64,000 bases of DNA from Streptomyces marincola (GTDB taxonomy: Bacteria > Actinomycetota > Actinomycetes > Streptomycetales > Streptomycetaceae). Numbering within the stretch: position 1 is the first letter of the stretch; every line of letters begins with the position of its first letter. The position numbers and the translations under genes are program-made. The stretch is taken from NCBI RefSeq assembly GCF_020410765.1, contig NZ_CP084541.1, forward strand, positions 5,227,001 to 5,291,000, written 5' to 3'. This document shows positions 19,217-31,184 of this stretch, piece after piece. The notes beneath the pieces were generated by a model that was not told the origin of the DNA, did no database searches, and was given only the letters and a program-made list of their open reading frames with translations.

Positions 19217-21045
19217 CGCACGGACACCTCGGGGTGCTCGCCGGTCATCAGGTGCCGGTACTCGGGACTGGTGCGCAGCAGCTCGGCGTGGGTGCCGACG
19301 GCGGCGATCCGGCCCCGGGACAGCAGCGCGACCCGGTCGGCGAGCTGCACGGTCGAGGGCCGGTGGGCGACGACGAGCGCGGTGGTCTCCGCGAGCACCT
19401 CGCGCAACGCGGCCTCGACGCGGGCCTCGGTGTGCACGTCGAGCGCGGAGAGCGGGTCGTCGAGCACGAGGAACGGGGGGCGGCCCACGACCGCGCGGGC
19501 CAGCGCGAGCCGCTGCCGCTGCCCCCCGGACAGGCTCAGGCCCTGCTCGCCGACCTCGGTCCCCGCGCCCTCGGGCAGCGCGGCGACGAATCCGTCGGCC
19601 TGGCCGATGCGCAGCGCGCGCTCCAGGTCGCGTTCGTCCGCGCCGTCGGCGCCCATCAGCACGTTCTCCCTGACGGTCGCGGAGAACAGCGTCGGCTCCT
19701 CGAACGCCACCGCGACCCGCCCGCGCACCTCCGCGCGCGTCATGGCGGCGATGTCCTGGCCGTCGAGCGTGATGCGCCCGGAGGTCACCTCGTGCAGGCG
19801 CGGCACCAGGCCGATGAGGGTGGTCTTGCCGCTGCCCGTGCCGCCGACCAGCGCGACGGTCTCGCCCGGCCGCACGTGCAGGTTCACCCCGTTCAGCACG
19901 GGCTCGCCGTCCGGCGGGCTGTCGGGGAAGCGGAAGGTGACGTTCTCGAAGCGGAGGCCGTCCGCCGCGCCGTTCGCCCGCGCCGCCGGGGCGGCGGGGC
20001 GCGGCGCGGCCGGAGCCGGGTCGCGCGGCGCGGCCTCCGGGGGTATCCGCGCGTCCATGACATCGAAGAACCGGTCGGTCGCGGTGGCCGCCTCGTTGCA
20101 CAGGGCCAGCAGGAAGCCGATGGACTCCACCGGCCAGCGCAGCGCCATGGCGGTGGTCATGAACGCCACCAGCGTGCCCGCCGTCAGGTCGCCGTCGGCC
20201 ACCTGCGTGACGCCGAGCACCAGGGCCGCGCCGAGGAAGATCTCCGGCAGGGACAGGATGACCAGCCAGATCGCGGCCAGCAGCCGCGCCTTGGCCAGCT
20301 CGGTGCCCATCAGCCGGCCGGACAGCGCGTGGAAGGCGCGGGCCTGGCTGCGGTGCCGGCCGAAGCCCTTGATGATGCGGATGCCGAGGATCGACTCCTC
20401 GATCACGGTGGTGAGGTCGCCCATCTGGTCCTGCGCCCGGCGCGCGACGACGGAGAACCGCATCTCGAACAGGATGCACAACCAGATGAGCGGCGGCACG
20501 GGGATGAGGAGCAGCAGGCCGAGCTGCCAGCCCTGGGCCATGAGGATGCCGAAGCCGATGAGGATCGTGGCGGTGTTGACGATGAGGAACGTCAGGCCGA
20601 ACGCGAGGAACATCCGCAGCAGCTGGAGGTCGCCCGTGCCCCGGGAGAGCAGCTGCCCCGTGGCCCACCGGTCGTGGAAGGAGACGGGCAGCCGCTGCAC
20701 GTGCCGGTACAGCGCGGAGCGCATCGACGCCTCGACCCCGGCCAGCGGCCGGGCGACCAGCCACCGCCGCAGGCCGAACAGCAGCGCCTCGGCCACCCCG
20801 ACGCCGAGCAGCACGGCGCCGCCGAGCCACACGCCGCCCGTGTCGCCGTCGGCGACCGGCCCGTCGACGATCCACTTCAGGACCAGCGGCATGATCAGCG
20901 CCATGGAGGCGGCGACGATCGCCACCACCGCGGCGCTGAACACCCGAACCCGCACCGGGCGCACGTACGGCCACAGCCGAAGGAGGGAGCGGACGACGGA
21001 GCGTTTTCTGGCAGGGGACGCGGGGGCTTCGGCAGTGGCAGACAT
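19213..21045 (-). CDS. ABC exporter half-transporter with degenerate ATPase site
   Basis: The partner exporter half, 610 residues from the ATG at 21045 (MSATAEAPASP). Six membrane helices precede the ATPase: Walker A GGTGSGKTTLIG, signature LSLSGGQRQRLALAR, Walker B LVLDDPLSALD, H-loop VVAHRPSTVQ. The Walker B Glu is replaced by Asp, as in the degenerate site of asymmetric heterodimers such as TM287/288 and BmrCD. A perfect RecA-NDp/PafBC-type promoter lies 10 bases upstream, so the operon is probably induced by DNA damage. Transcription might start right at the in-frame TTG at 21048, so a near-leaderless start there cannot be excluded. Confidence 0.9.
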   Translation of the reverse strand: MSATAEAPASPARKRSVVRSLLRLWPYVRPVRVRVFSAAVVAIVAASMALIMPLVLKWIVDGPVADGDTGGVWLGGAVLLGVGVAEALLFGLRRWLVARPLAGVEASMRSALYRHVQRLPVSFHDRWATGQLLSRGTGDLQLLRMFLAFGLTFLIVNTATILIGFGILMAQGWQLGLLLLIPVPPLIWLCILFEMRFSVVARRAQDQMGDLTTVIEESILGIRIIKGFGRHRSQARAFHALSGRLMGTELAKARLLAAIWLVILSLPEIFLGAALVLGVTQVADGDLTAGTLVAFMTTAMALRWPVESIGFLLALCNEAATATDRFFDVMDARIPPEAAPRDPAPAAPRPAAPAARANGAADGLRFENVTFRFPDSPPDGEPVLNGVNLHVRPGETVALVGGTGSGKTTLIGLVPRLHEVTSGRITLDGQDIAAMTRAEVRGRVAVAFEEPTLFSATVRENVLMGADGADERDLERALRIGQADGFVAALPEGAGTEVGEQGLSLSGGQRQRLALARAVVGRPPFLVLDDPLSALDVHTEARVEAALREVLAETTALVVAHRPSTVQLADRVALLSRGRIAAVGTHAELLRTSPEYRHLMTGEHPEVSVR

Positions 21046-21054
21046 CAAGACCTG

Positions 21055-21076
21055 AGCCTACGAGCAGCCACTGACA
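21055..21076 (-). promoter_or_regulatory. RecA-NDp/PafBC-type DNA-damage promoter of the ABC exporter operon
   Basis: On the minus strand TGTCAGTG, eight bases, then TAGGCT match TGTCRGTG-N8-TANNNT in every fixed position. The -10 box ends 10 bases before the exporter ATG. In mycobacteria this promoter class is LexA-independent and uses the PafBC activator. Confidence 0.75.
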
Positions 21077-21195
21077 GCTTCCCATGGGTTTTTGGGGCCC
21101 GATGTCTGTCTTGGGGCACAATCATGCGACAGGGCCGGGAGTGTGAGGCGGGTCACCGTCCCCGCGGGCCTTCGGCCGGACGGGCGTCGGCGGCC

Positions 21196-21732
21196 TCAGC
21201 CGGCGGCGGCCGGGCCGTTCCGGTCCGCCGCGGCGCCGAGGTCGTGCAGGTCGCGGCGGAACGTCAGGCCCGGGCTCCCGCCCAGCAGCGTCTCCCCGGT
21301 CACGGTGAACCCCGCGCGGGCCAGCACCGCGCGCGAAGCCGTGTTGTCCGGGTTGTCCAGGGTTGTCGCGGCCCGCAGCGTGCGCAGCCCGTACCGCCGG
21401 GCGGCGAGGCCGCACACGTCCCGCACGGCCCGGGTGGCGAGCCCGCGGCCCGCCGCCCGCCGCGCGATCCGGTAGCCGAGGTCCGCGCCGCCGTCCGCGG
21501 CGTCCACGAGGTTGACCCGCCCCACGATCCCGCCCGCCGCGTCGACCAGCACGTGGAACCAGCAGGTCCCCGCCTCCTGCTCGGCGAGCAGGGCGCGGTG
21601 CCGCTCGTCGAAGCGGGCGAAGTACTCCTCCCCCCGGTCCGGTACTGAGGCGGCGAACCACTCGCGGTTCTCCCGCTCGAACGCGAGGAGCGCGGGCGCG
21701 TGGTCTGTCCTGAGCAGCTGGAGTGCGGGCAT
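21196..21732 (-). CDS. GNAT-family N-acetyltransferase (RimJ/RimL-like)
   Basis: A 178-residue acetyltransferase of the RimJ/RimL type, which transfers acetyl from acetyl-CoA to protein N-termini or small amines. Visible features are the beta-4 segment GGIVGRVNLVD, the acetyl-CoA pyrophosphate loop RRAAGRGLATRAV, and the C-terminal NTASRAVLARAGF motif. The acceptor is unknown. On the minus strand TATAGT (21746-21741) lies eight bases before the ATG, so the transcript is probably leaderless. It diverges from the small zinc-ribbon-like gene with only 57 bases between start codons. Confidence 0.85.
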   Translation of the reverse strand: MPALQLLRTDHAPALLAFERENREWFAASVPDRGEEYFARFDERHRALLAEQEAGTCWFHVLVDAAGGIVGRVNLVDAADGGADLGYRIARRAAGRGLATRAVRDVCGLAARRYGLRTLRAATTLDNPDNTASRAVLARAGFTVTGETLLGGSPGLTFRRDLHDLGAAADRNGPAAAG

Positions 21733-21740
21733 GGCGCAGG

Positions 21741-21746
21741 ACTATA
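21741..21746 (-). promoter_or_regulatory. likely -10 box of leaderless GNAT transcript
   Basis: TATAGT on the minus strand ends eight bases before the acetyltransferase ATG at 21732. It lies only 14 bases from the divergent RecA-NDp-type promoter, so the two promoters may interfere. Confidence 0.45.
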
Positions 21747-21760
21747 GGCGCGGGGCCGGC

Positions 21761-21782
21761 TGTCGGTGGCAGCGCCTACGCT
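21761..21782 (+). promoter_or_regulatory. RecA-NDp/PafBC-type DNA-damage promoter, leaderless
   Basis: TGTCGGTG, eight bases, then TACGCT match TGTCRGTG-N8-TANNNT exactly. The -10 box ends seven bases before the ATG at 21790, so the mRNA should start at the A of the start codon. Confidence 0.75.
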
Positions 21783-21789
21783 GGCGCCC

Positions 21790-22137
21790 ATGAGTCAGCA
21801 GATGGAGCTGCGCGAGCTACAGGCGGCGCTGCGGACCGCGTCCGACATCGCGTTCGACCACGAGGCGCCGGCGGGGGAGCAGGCCGAGGTGCTGGTCGAC
21901 GCGCTGCGCCGCGCGTTGACCGCGGCCCGCGCCTACGCCGAGGGGCCGGGCGAGACGGGGTGCAGGGAGCACCCGCGCGGCGCGATCGACCCGCTCTACG
22001 GGGACAAGGACGACCCGCTGCCGCCCGGCTGGGGCAAGTGCCTGCTGTGCAACGACAGGCGCAGGCGCGCGACCCGGGGCCGCGGGGCGCCGGCCGCGCC
22101 GCCGCGCCGCCCCGCGGGCCGCTTCGGCCCGCCCTGA
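21790..22137 (+). CDS. small zinc-ribbon-like protein, probably DNA-damage induced
   Basis: A 115-residue conserved-looking protein of unknown function. The N-terminal half (residues 1-55) is Ala/Glu-rich and predicted helical. The middle carries Cys58 and His61 (GCREH) and Cys84 and Cys87 (GKCLLCNDRR), four well-spaced possible zinc ligands. The tail is Arg/Pro-rich and basic, which could favour nucleic-acid binding. ATG at 21790 is chosen because a RecA-NDp-type promoter puts the transcript start there; an upstream in-frame ATG (21766) would lie inside the promoter. I do not recognise a named family. Confidence 0.75.
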   Translation: MSQQMELRELQAALRTASDIAFDHEAPAGEQAEVLVDALRRALTAARAYAEGPGETGCREHPRGAIDPLYGDKDDPLPPGWGKCLLCNDRRRRATRGRGAPAAPPRRPAGRFGPP

Positions 22138-22148
22138 GCGGCGGACGG

Positions 22149-22183
22149 GCCGCGCCGGGCCGCGTGCGGCGGCCCGGCGCGGC
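22149..22183. terminator. bidirectional hairpin between convergent genes
   Basis: The arms GCCGCGCCGGGCCG (22149-22162) and CGGCCCGGCGCGGC (22170-22183) pair perfectly over 14 bp with a 7-base loop, between the stops at 22137 and 22198. Confidence 0.7.
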
Positions 22184-22197
22184 GGCCCGGGGCCGCC

Positions 22198-23100
22198 TCA
22201 GCCCCCGGCCCTGGCCGGCTCGGGGGTGAACGCGCCCTGGGCGGCGGCCCGGCGCGCGAAGTCGGCGAAGTCCAGCGGCTCGCGGCCCAGGGCCCGCCGC
22301 ACGCCGTCCGAGACGTGCTCGTCGAGACCGCGCCTGAGCGGGGACAGCGCCTCCGCCCAGGTCTGCGCGTCGGTCTCGTCCCAGCCGTCCGCGACCAGCT
22401 CCGCCGCGAACTCCTCGTGCGTGAGCGGCACGTAGCGCACCTCGCGCCCGGCCGCCGCGGAGATCTCGGCGGCGACCTCGGTGAACGTGAGGGCGCGCGC
22501 CCCCGACACCTCGTACACCTGCCCCGCGTGCCCGTCCTCGGTGAGGGCCGCGACGCCCACCGCCGCGATGTCCTCGCTGTCGACGAACGTGGCGGCCCCG
22601 TCCCCGCAGGGCAGCCGCAGCTCGCCCGCGAGCACCGCGTCGCGGAAGAAGGTCTCGCTGAAGTTCTGGTTGAACCAGCCGGGGCGCACGATCGTCCACG
22701 CGGCGCCGCTGCGGCGCAGCGCCTCCTCGCCGTCCCGGTGCGTCGTGCCCGCGTACCCGGCGCCTCCGCTCTCGTCCGCGTAGCCCGGCACGTCGATGCC
22801 GCGCGCCGAGAGCAGCACGATGCGTTCGACGCCGAGTTCCACCGCGCGGTCCACGAACGGGCTGGTGAGCGTGGTGCCGTCCAGCGGCACCACGAACGCG
22901 GTGCGCACCCCGGCCAGCGCGGAGTCCCACGTCTCGCGGTCCTGCCAGTCGAAGGGGTGCCCGTCCTCGTGCCGCCCGGCGGACCGTGAGGCCACGCGCA
23001 CCGCGTGCCCCTTGGCGCGCAGCTGGGACACCACCCGGCGGCCGACTGTTCCGGTACCGCCGACGACGAGGATGGGCTGTGGGGAAGAAGTACTGGTCAT
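22198..23100 (-). CDS. NAD(P)-binding protein, NmrA-like atypical SDR
   Basis: A 300-residue Rossmann protein of the NmrA/QorB-like group. It starts with ILVVGGTGTVGRRVVSQL, the glycine-rich NAD(P) motif, followed by VRVASRS, which often favours NADP. Later parts include WTIVRPGWFNQNF, a typical active-site-region segment of this group; the classical YxxxK pair is not evident, so it may be a redox sensor or a quinone/substrate reductase. The ATG at 23100 starts the motif directly; the frame is open further upstream only as a shadow. It diverges from an AraC-type regulator, its likely controller. Confidence 0.85.
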   Translation of the reverse strand: MTSTSSPQPILVVGGTGTVGRRVVSQLRAKGHAVRVASRSAGRHEDGHPFDWQDRETWDSALAGVRTAFVVPLDGTTLTSPFVDRAVELGVERIVLLSARGIDVPGYADESGGAGYAGTTHRDGEEALRRSGAAWTIVRPGWFNQNFSETFFRDAVLAGELRLPCGDGAATFVDSEDIAAVGVAALTEDGHAGQVYEVSGARALTFTEVAAEISAAAGREVRYVPLTHEEFAAELVADGWDETDAQTWAEALSPLRRGLDEHVSDGVRRALGREPLDFADFARRAAAQGAFTPEPARAGG

Positions 23101-23223
23101 GCCCCGAGTCAACGCGCCGCCGGGGCCGGTGGCCATGGCCGTTCTGCTCGCGGCCATGTCCGCGCGTCCACCCGGCGGGCCGCCGGACCCCGCCGTCATG
23201 GGCACGGTGGGCGAGCGCTTGGC

Positions 23224-23229
23224 TACAGT
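23224..23229 (+). promoter_or_regulatory. likely -10 box of leaderless AraC-family gene
   Basis: TACAGT ends seven bases before the GTG at 23237, with no ribosome site upstream. This supports the GTG rather than the in-frame ATGs further upstream. Confidence 0.45.
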
Positions 23230-23236
23230 CGGGGGC

Positions 23237-24376
23237 GTGGACGTGTTCGCCGACGTGCTGGGCGGGGTGCGGGCGCGCGGCGCCCTCGTCCGGCAGCTGG
23301 TCATGACGCCGCCGTGGTCGCTGCGGTTCGCCACCGGCGCCCCGCTGACCGTCATCACGATGCTGCGCGGCACGGCCTGGGTCACCCCGGGCCGGGGCGG
23401 GCCGGTGCGGGCGGGGGAGCGGGACGTCGTCATCGTGCGCGGGCCCGAGCCGTACACGGTCGCCGACGACCGGGACACGCCGCCGCGTTACCTCGTCACG
23501 GGCCCGGAGGCGTGCGCGCGGGCCGACGGCACGGCGGTGGGCGACGAGCTGGAACGGCACCTGCGCACCTGCGCCATGCGGGGCGACGGCTCGGCGCTGA
23601 TGCTCGTCGGCGCCTTCGAACGGCCCGAGGAGATCGGCGACCGGCTGCTGCGCGAGCTGCCCGGCGCGGCCGTGGTGCCCGCGGCCGGCGTCCGCCGTCC
23701 CGCGCTCGACCTGCTGGCGGCCGAGGTCACCGGCGAGGGCCCCGGCCAGCAGGCGGTGCTCGACCGGCTGCTCGACCTGACGCTCACCTCGGCGCTGCGG
23801 GTGTGGTTCGACCGGCCCGAGGCGGCCCGCCCGTCCTGGTACCGGGCCGGCGGCGACCCGGTCGTCGGCCGGGCGCTGCGGCTGCTGCACGACGAGCCGG
23901 CCAGGCCATGGACGCTCGCGGAACTCGCGGCGGGCGCGGGCCTGTCCAGGGCCGCGTTCGTGCGCCGCTTCACGGCGCGGGTCGGGGAGCCGCCGATGCG
24001 CTACCTCGCCGGGCACCGGCTCGCGCTGGCCGCCGACCTGCTCCGGGACACCGACGCCACCGTGGCGGCCATCGCGCGGCGCGTCGGCTACGCCAACGCC
24101 TTCGCGCTGAGCGTGGCGTTCAAACGGCGCCGCGGCCTCACCCCGACCGAGCACCGGGCCGGCGGGGCCGCCGCGGCGGGCGGCCCCGCGGCCGGGACGG
24201 CTTTGCGGCCCTCACCCGGGCGGCCGGGGGCCGACGCGCATCTCGAACCAGGTGCACTTGCCGTTGGCCAGCAGATCCACGCCCCAGCGGTCGGCGAGCG
24301 TGTCCACGAGGAACAGCCCCCGGCCGCTGACCACGTCCATCTCGCGGACCGGCAGCAGGCACGGCAGCGCCCGTGA
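23237..24376 (+). CDS. AraC-family transcriptional regulator with unusual 3-prime overlap
   Basis: A 379-residue regulator with an N-terminal cupin-like domain (about residues 5-190) and a C-terminal double helix-turn-helix: WTLAELAAGAGLSRAAFVRRF and TVAAIARRVGYANAFALSVAFKRRRG in two parts. The family normally ends near LTPTEHR. Here the frame continues about 60 residues with low-complexity sequence and overlaps the 3-prime end of the opposite-strand HATPase gene by 165 bases. This may be a genuine long tail or a lost stop. It probably controls the divergent NmrA-like gene. The GTG start is chosen because a TACAGT box lies seven bases upstream. Confidence 0.82.
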   Translation: MDVFADVLGGVRARGALVRQLVMTPPWSLRFATGAPLTVITMLRGTAWVTPGRGGPVRAGERDVVIVRGPEPYTVADDRDTPPRYLVTGPEACARADGTAVGDELERHLRTCAMRGDGSALMLVGAFERPEEIGDRLLRELPGAAVVPAAGVRRPALDLLAAEVTGEGPGQQAVLDRLLDLTLTSALRVWFDRPEAARPSWYRAGGDPVVGRALRLLHDEPARPWTLAELAAGAGLSRAAFVRRFTARVGEPPMRYLAGHRLALAADLLRDTDATVAAIARRVGYANAFALSVAFKRRRGLTPTEHRAGGAAAAGGPAAGTALRPSPGRPGADAHLEPGALAVGQQIHAPAVGERVHEEQPPAADHVHLADRQQARQRP

Positions 24377-24691
24377 CGGGTCGCGCACCTCGGCGCGCAC
24401 CCAGCCGCGCCTGCGGCGCAGCCGCAGACCGAACTCGGTCGCGCCCGCGTGCTGCACCGCGTTGCCCACCAGCTCCGCGACGAGCAGCACCGCGTCGTCG
24501 GTCAGCTCGGCGGGCAGCGCCCACCGCTGCTGGAACTGGCGCCGCGTCAGTGCTCTGGCGATCCGCGCCGAACTCGCCTTGGAGGGAAGGCGGACCTCGC
24601 CGGCCGCGGGATCGAGTGCCAGTCCGAACGTGATGTCCGCCGCCTCGTCCGCCCCGACACAGAGCATGGGACTGTCCGCCGCTGCTGCCAT
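24212..24691 (-). CDS. RsbW-like anti-sigma / ATP-binding regulatory protein
   Basis: A 159-residue HATPase_c protein of the RsbW-like family that is much expanded in Streptomyces. The N-box is LLVAELVGNAVQHAG, the G1 region VRDPSRALP and the G2 region GRGLFLVDTLADRWGV, followed by GKCTWFEM. Members bind ATP and act as anti-sigma kinases or partners of anti-anti-sigma proteins. No sigma factor or STAS protein is nearby, so the partner is unknown. The ATG at 24691 with a GATGGGGG purine stretch upstream gives a product of family length. Confidence 0.85.
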   Translation of the reverse strand: MAAAADSPMLCVGADEAADITFGLALDPAAGEVRLPSKASSARIARALTRRQFQQRWALPAELTDDAVLLVAELVGNAVQHAGATEFGLRLRRRRGWVRAEVRDPSRALPCLLPVREMDVVSGRGLFLVDTLADRWGVDLLANGKCTWFEMRVGPRPPG

Positions 24692-24754
24692 GCCCCCATC
24701 ATGGACCGCATATGCCGGGCGCGCGGGCCGTTCCGTGGGAACTGACCCGTCTGA

Positions 24755-24808
24755 GGCGGGTGATCCTGCCGAGGCGTCCCACATATGCCCTCGGCAGGAT
24801 CGCCCGCC
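24755..24808 (-). terminator. strong hairpin after the L,D-transpeptidase gene
   Basis: Two 20-base arms (24755-24774 and 24789-24808) pair over their full length with a single mismatch or G-U pair and a 14-base loop. It starts six bases after the transpeptidase stop on the minus strand. Confidence 0.8.
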
Positions 24809-24813
24809 GCGCG

Positions 24814-25998
24814 TCACTGGCCGGCGCCCCACTCCTCCCAGGGCATGTTCCAGCCGTTGATCCCGTTGTCGGGCGCGATCACGTCGTCGTTGGAGTTGAC
24901 CACCTCGACCACGTCACCGATGAGCGAGTTCTCGAAGAACCAGGATCCGGGCGTCGAAGGGTCGTTCGCACCCTGCGTGTCCTGGAGGCCGACGCAGCCG
25001 TGGCTCACGTTCTCGCTGCCGAACGTGCCCGCGCTCGCCCAGTAGTTGCCGTGGATGAACGTGCCCGACGTGCTCAGCCGCATCGCGTGCGGCACGTCCG
25101 GGATGTCGTACTCACCGCCGAACCCGACGGTGGCGCCGTCCATCCGGGTCTCCTCGTACTTCTCGGTGATGACCATCTTGCCGTTCCACGTCGGCGTGCT
25201 GTCCGCACCCGTCGTCACCGGGATCGTCCGCAGCGTCTCGCCGTCCCGCACGACCTCCATGGTCTTCGCGTCGGCGTCCACGGTCGTGACCTGGCTGCGG
25301 CCGACCGTGAAGCTCATGTCCTGGTGCAGCGTCCCGTAGACCCCCGGCGCGCCCTCCACGCCGCGGACACGGAACCCGACCGTCACCTCGGTGCCCGCCG
25401 GCCAGTAGTCCTCCGGCCTGAAGTCCAGCCGCTGGTTGCCGAACCAGTGCCCCCTGACCTCGACCGCGGGCTCCGTGCTGATGTGCACCGCGTCCCGCAC
25501 GGCCGCCATGTCCTCGATCGGCGTGTCGAACGTCATCGACAGCACCATGCCGACGCCGACCGTCGCCCCGTCCGCGATGTTCCAGTTGGAGGTGAACGTC
25601 GCGTCCGCCGGCACGGTCGTGAACGAGGCGCTGCGCTCCTCCTCCTGCCCCTCCCCGTTCCGCCCGACGGCCGTCACGGTGTACTCGGCGTCGTTCGCCA
25701 GGTGCTCGCCCGGCCGCCACACCGTCCCGTCCTCCGACAGCTCACCCGGCACCGACTCGCCCTCGGGCCCGGCGACGGTCACCTCCGTCAGCGTGCCGTG
25801 CGCCGCCGTGACCTCAAGCGCGCCCGAGGTCGCCACGTCCGTGGCGCCGTCCCCGGGCGCGATGGTTATCTCCACCGCCGCGTTCCCGGCCGGCTGCCCC
25901 TCCTCGCCGCCGCGTTCATCCGCCTCGCTCCGCCCACTGCACGCCGTCAGCACGAGCAGCAGCAGACCGAGCAACGCCGCGACCGGCCCCGTTTTCAC
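24814..25998 (-). CDS. L,D-transpeptidase lipoprotein (Ldt, YkuD family)
   Basis: This enzyme makes 3-3 peptidoglycan cross-links, or attaches lipoproteins, on the outside of the membrane. The 394-residue product has a lipoprotein signal (LLGLLLLVLTAC, Cys20), two Ig-like domains (about residues 40-250) and a C-terminal YkuD catalytic domain. Its motif is HGNYW near residue 330 followed by SENVSHGCVGL with the catalytic Cys. This is the LdtMt2-like layout of actinobacteria. Such enzymes resist most penicillins but not carbapenems. A strong terminator follows, and transcription diverges from glgX. Confidence 0.93.
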   Translation of the reverse strand: MKTGPVAALLGLLLLVLTACSGRSEADERGGEEGQPAGNAAVEITIAPGDGATDVATSGALEVTAAHGTLTEVTVAGPEGESVPGELSEDGTVWRPGEHLANDAEYTVTAVGRNGEGQEEERSASFTTVPADATFTSNWNIADGATVGVGMVLSMTFDTPIEDMAAVRDAVHISTEPAVEVRGHWFGNQRLDFRPEDYWPAGTEVTVGFRVRGVEGAPGVYGTLHQDMSFTVGRSQVTTVDADAKTMEVVRDGETLRTIPVTTGADSTPTWNGKMVITEKYEETRMDGATVGFGGEYDIPDVPHAMRLSTSGTFIHGNYWASAGTFGSENVSHGCVGLQDTQGANDPSTPGSWFFENSLIGDVVEVVNSNDDVIAPDNGINGWNMPWEEWGAGQ

Positions 25999-26291
25999 GA
26001 ATGCACCCCTCTCCCCTGGGAGTTGGAAACCCCCACGTCCTCACGTCAGCAGCCAGGAAATCACATCGTGCTCACGGGTCGGACAGCCGCATGTCACCGT
26101 TCCGTCGCAGTTCAGGCGCCCGCACCCGGGCCCGGCTCCTCGCGGACACGGGCGGCGAGCCGCGCCGCGCGCGGCCTCCGCCACCGCACACTGGTCTCCT
26201 GGCCCACGTACCGAGGCGCACACGCCGCGGTACGTGAGGGCGGCCCGCCCGGCGGGAAGGAACTGGCCATCGAGAAAAACTGGAGGGCCCC

Positions 26292-28505
<2,214 letters not shown>

Positions 28506-28570
28506 GCCCGGACCGGCACCCGGGCCCCGGGGGGTGGCGCGAGCGGGCCCGGGGCGGGCACCGTTCCGTC

Positions 28571-30277
<1,707 letters not shown>

Positions 30278-30399
30278 CGGCCGTCCCCCGCCGGCCCGTT
30301 GGCCGTGCCGCGGCGCGCCGCCCGGCAGGCCGCGGCGGGCACGGGCGCGCGGCCTGAACATTGCAGGACTGCCACAAAGCGCCGGCGACAGGGCCTGAC

Positions 30400-30421
30400 T
30401 GTCGGTGGCACTGCGTAGGGT
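30400..30421 (+). promoter_or_regulatory. RecA-NDp/PafBC-type DNA-damage promoter of terD
   Basis: TGTCGGTG, eight bases, then TAGGGT match TGTCRGTG-N8-TANNNT exactly. The -10 box ends 48 bases before the GTG of the TerD gene, so this transcript has a leader with a ribosome site (GAGAGGG). Confidence 0.75.
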
Positions 30422-30469
30422 GGCGCACAACCCGCCACCACCGGCGACGCGACCGAGAGAGGGCAGCAC

Positions 30470-31048
30470 GTGAGTCTCAACTTGTCCAAGGGCCAGGCCA
30501 TCAGCCTGGCCAAGTCCGACGGTGGCAGCCTCTCCGCGGTGCGCATGGGGCTCGGCTGGCAGGCGGCGCCGCGCCGCGGCCTGTTCGGCTCCCGCTCGCG
30601 GGAGGTCGACCTCGACGCCTCCGCCGTGCTGTTCGCCGACCGGCAGCCGGTCGACGTCGTCTTCTTCCAGCACCTGGTCTCCGACGACGGCTCGGTGCGG
30701 CACACCGGGGACAACCTCGTCGGGGGCGCGGGGCAGGGCGGCGACGACGAGGCGATCCTCGTCGACCTCCAGCGCGTCCCGGTGCACGTCGACCAGATCC
30801 TCTTCACGGTCAACTCCTTCACAGGACAGACCTTCACGGAGGTGCAGAACGCCTTCTGCCGTCTTGTCGACGAGACGAACGGCCAGGAGCTGGCGCGCTA
30901 CACCCTCACGGGCGGCGGCCAGTACACCGCGCAGCTCATGGCCAAGGTGCACCGCCGGGGCGAGGGCTGGCAGATGACCGCCATCGGCGAACCCGCCAAC
31001 GGCCGCACCTTCCAGGACCTGATGCCCGCGCTGATCCCGCACCTGTGA
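30470..31048 (+). CDS. terD: TerD-family stress protein
   Basis: A 192-residue TerD domain protein. It begins MSLNLSKGQAISLAK, the family signature, and holds acidic loops such as EVDLDASAV and GGDDEAILVDL that bind calcium in characterised homologues. TerD proteins act in tellurite, phage and DNA-damage stress and are thought to form membrane-linked complexes. The start is GTG at 30470 with GAGAGGG upstream. A perfect RecA-NDp-type promoter upstream links it directly to DNA damage. The next gene encodes a larger TerD protein, 136 bases away. Confidence 0.93.
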   Translation: MSLNLSKGQAISLAKSDGGSLSAVRMGLGWQAAPRRGLFGSRSREVDLDASAVLFADRQPVDVVFFQHLVSDDGSVRHTGDNLVGGAGQGGDDEAILVDLQRVPVHVDQILFTVNSFTGQTFTEVQNAFCRLVDETNGQELARYTLTGGGQYTAQLMAKVHRRGEGWQMTAIGEPANGRTFQDLMPALIPHL

Positions 31049-31184
31049 GCACGGCGGCGCGCGTGCCGCCGCACCGTCCGGCACCGGCACGGCGCGCGAC
31101 CGCGCCGGGACCGCCCGGCGCACGACACACGGGGCATGCCCGCCGCCGACAGGACGGGCGCCCGACCGACAGGGGGACACGAGC

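Noticed and set aside
17741..21055. A 1104-codon plus-strand frame opposite the ABC exporter genes
   Set aside because: Low-complexity composition and full overlap with two clear ABC half-transporters make it a shadow.
17366..21121. A single 1251-residue ABC fusion protein on the minus strand
   Set aside because: Only the last 616 residues have ABC exporter features. The upstream part is a shadow of the partner gene, and ATG 19216 with an ATGA overlap explains the start.
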